Positions 62,875-64,000 of a stretch of DNA of 64,000 nt are shown in pieces; positions within the stretch are counted from its first letter, which is position 1; the number at the start of each line of letters is the position of its first letter. The stretch spans positions 1 to 64,000 of the forward strand of contig CADATO010000006.1 of NCBI GenBank assembly GCA_902790905.1. The letters are read 5' to 3'. Under the pieces are notes generated by a model. The model ran no database searches, was not told the DNA's origin, and saw only the letters and a program-made list of their open reading frames with translations. Position numbers and translations under genes: made by a program. This stretch comes from an uncultured Eubacteriales bacterium. GTDB lineage: Bacteria > Bacillota > Clostridia > Peptostreptococcales > Anaerovoracaceae.

Positions 62875-63045
62875 TCAAGACTCAGCCCTTTTGCTCCTGT
62901 AATCAGGGCAATAAACGAGCTCTGCTCGCCAGCTTTGCTTACATTCTTTCTGGCATCGTTTGCACTTTTCGTTGTACTCGATGCGGTTTCTTGCGTTCAG
63001 GAAGAACGCCCACTCTTCCTTTTTCTTCTGACTCATTCTTGACAC
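62875..63045 (-). CDS. Small cysteine-rich mobile-element protein
   Basis: A 56-codon gene with GTG start six bases after GAAAGGAGG; a second in-frame ATG follows three codons later. The product (MSQKKKEEWAFFLNARNRIE ... CKRCQKECKQSWRAELVYCP) has the pattern CxxCxxxCKQSxR...CP, which I recall from short conserved proteins of Firmicute phages and conjugative elements. It may bind a metal. Function unknown. It lies between the replication-like gene and the integrase, all on the minus strand. Confidence 0.65.
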   Translation of the reverse strand: MSRMSQKKKEEWAFFLNARNRIEYNEKCKRCQKECKQSWRAELVYCPDYRSKRAES

Positions 63046-63193
63046 GGTGTTCCTCCTTTCCTTCTGATAGTGGGGTATGATCCCTTGTTTTACTGTCCCA
63101 TCTAGGTGTCATTTTGAAGAGTTTTCTTCGATCTAAGCGATAATTTTTCGGCCGTCGATATCTTTATCCTCGGCGGAGACTTTGATACTCAGA

Positions 63194-64000
63194 TCAGCGT
63201 TTTTTCGCAAGATCGTGCCTGACTTTTGCCTCGTAATGCGTATCCATCGTTATCGGCGCATTGTACATCGTCGTGATGAGCATGGCCCTGACGTTCTTCA
63301 CTTCTGTCTTAGAAGCCTGCAAGGATTCGAGGATATATTTCACTGTGAAGAAGTTGATCTTTTGGAAACGCTCTTGCACTCTTGCCATAGGTATCTCTTC
63401 GCCATTCACCCTACATTTCTTTTTCGGGGAGACTATGATATCGGTTGCAATTTCTACCATCGCATCAATCACATCCATCTCGTGTGGATGATCGAGCTTC
63501 AGAATGTCGTATTCGATCTGTTCTTTGAACGATTGCTCAGCCTTCTGATAGATGGATAGATAGTCTTCATCAGTAATCTCGTTAGTATTCTTTGTAGTAA
63601 TCTTTGTATTTGTACGGTGCTTTTCCACCTCACCTGTATCGTTTTTTTGAAGGGGCGTCATATCGTTTTCTGCCATACCTGTGTGAATGGATGTGCATAC
63701 CTCTGTGGTTTTTTTGACAGAGGTTGTTGCTTCTTCAGAATACGAGTCATCTACTTTCTCTGGAAAAGTGAGTTCAATGAGGCGGTCAGGATCAAGGTGG
63801 ATATACATGACGTTGTTCACTTTTGTTCCCCGGACCACCAGATTGCGGAAGCTTCGGCGAATGACACCGAGCTTTTCCAGCACGAGAATAGCAGCCTTGA
63901 CTTGGTTGCGAGTCAGGCTGAACTTCTGCTCCAGTTGTCGATAGCTCATTTGCAGAGTATCTCCGCTGAACTTTTTCCTGATGCGGGACACTTTTAAGTC
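63194..64000 (-). CDS. Replication-initiator-like protein (RepA_N/DUF6017 type), 5' end cut by the window edge
   Basis: At least 268 codons; the frame stays open to the window edge, so the true start may lie outside (a GTG at 63991 is possible). An N-terminal HTH region (MSYRQLEQKFSLTRNQVKAAILVLEKLGVIRR) is followed by MYIHLDPDRLIELTFPEK, a Thr/Asp-rich linker, and a C-terminal domain (IDAMVEIATDIIVSPKKKCRVNGE ... VKYILESLQASKTEVKNVRAMLITTMYNAPITMDTHYEAKVRHDL) resembling DUF6017 of Firmicute RepA_N initiators. It would support autonomous replication of the excised element. AT-rich compared with the chromosome to the left. Confidence 0.55.
   Translation of the reverse strand, partial: DLKVSRIRKKFSGDTLQMSYRQLEQKFSLTRNQVKAAILVLEKLGVIRRSFRNLVVRGTKVNNVMYIHLDPDRLIELTFPEKVDDSYSEEATTSVKKTTEVCTSIHTGMAENDMTPLQKNDTGEVEKHRTNTKITTKNTNEITDEDYLSIYQKAEQSFKEQIEYDILKLDHPHEMDVIDAMVEIATDIIVSPKKKCRVNGEEIPMARVQERFQKINFFTVKYILESLQASKTEVKNVRAMLITTMYNAPITMDTHYEAKVRHDLAKKR

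Noticed and set aside
63120-63215. Short minus-strand peptide after the initiator-like gene (ending EDKDIDGRKIIA)
   Set aside because: Peptide-like composition, but only about 26 codons from a TTG with a weak ribosome site.
1-64000. CRISPR array
   Set aside because: No regularly spaced 25-40-base direct repeats and no cas genes seen.

Overview
The window looks like chromosomal DNA of a GC-rich, anaerobic, low-complexity-genome Firmicute (class Clostridia). Supporting signs are strong AGGAGG-type ribosome binding sites, GTG/TTG starts, a SAM-I (S-box) riboswitch, a choline-binding-type surface protein, AddB rather than RecBCD, FabK rather than FabI, a sodium-pump decarboxylase beta subunit, and an acyl-CoA dehydrogenase/EtfBA operon. 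A member of the Eubacteriales such as the Anaerovoracaceae (former Family XIII) would fit, but this is an inference from gene content only.

Layout. 0-11.6 kb is mostly minus strand: a metH-HAD-GPH transporter operon, a DUF6688 membrane protein, an XRE/DUF2975 regulator pair with a clear promoter and operator-like palindrome, a small redox/stress operon (CMD, cyclophilin-like, cupin, flavodoxin) divergent from a TetR gene, a 2-hydroxyacid dehydrogenase and a DMT exporter. 11.9-21.1 kb is mainly plus strand housekeeping: M18 aminopeptidase, a proline/alanine-rich membrane protein, FAH-family enzyme, deoxyinosine glycosylase, histidine phosphatase, NudC-like Nudix, then scpA-scpB-yhhN-rluB. 21.2-24.2 kb holds an AlaX-like editing protein and an unknown protein flanking an AT-rich gap with a dense cluster of DnaA boxes. 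24.3-29.2 kb is a cobalamin riboswitch controlling one giant secreted surface protein. 29.4-33.0 kb has an amino-acid racemase, SAM-riboswitch metK and an aspartokinase. 33.1-36.3 kb is an apparently highly expressed acyl-CoA dehydrogenase-etfB-etfA operon, followed by about 700 bp of repeats and palindromes. 37-47.8 kb carries a polysaccharide deacetylase, CBS/CorC membrane protein, secA, a zinc-ribbon membrane protein, prfB and tex. 48-56.4 kb carries a Na+-pump beta subunit, an acyl-CoA synthetase, a HAD phosphatase and fabK-fabD-fabG-fabF-fabZ. 56.4-61.0 kb has addB and azlCD. Two tRNA genes (Thr-CGT, Ala-GGC) then mark the border of an AT-richer integrated element (tyrosine integrase, small Cys-rich protein, replication-initiator-like protein) that runs off the right end.

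How parts connect. Methionine/SAM metabolism appears three times (cobalamin-dependent MetH, SAM-switched metK, aspartokinase) and cobalamin twice (MetH as user, riboswitch-controlled surface protein as possible scavenger). Lipid synthesis and CoA-ester energy metabolism dominate the middle and right parts.

The strongest unexplained signals are (1) a heptamer GAATCGC/GCGATTC present at least 45 times, several-fold above chance, in all contexts including several coding frames; (2) the cobalamin-riboswitch surface protein with a transcobalamin-like segment; (3) the DnaA-box cluster away from dnaA; and (4) a large symmetric palindrome plus 100-bp direct repeats downstream of etfA. All functional calls rest on reading the sequence; no database search was run.
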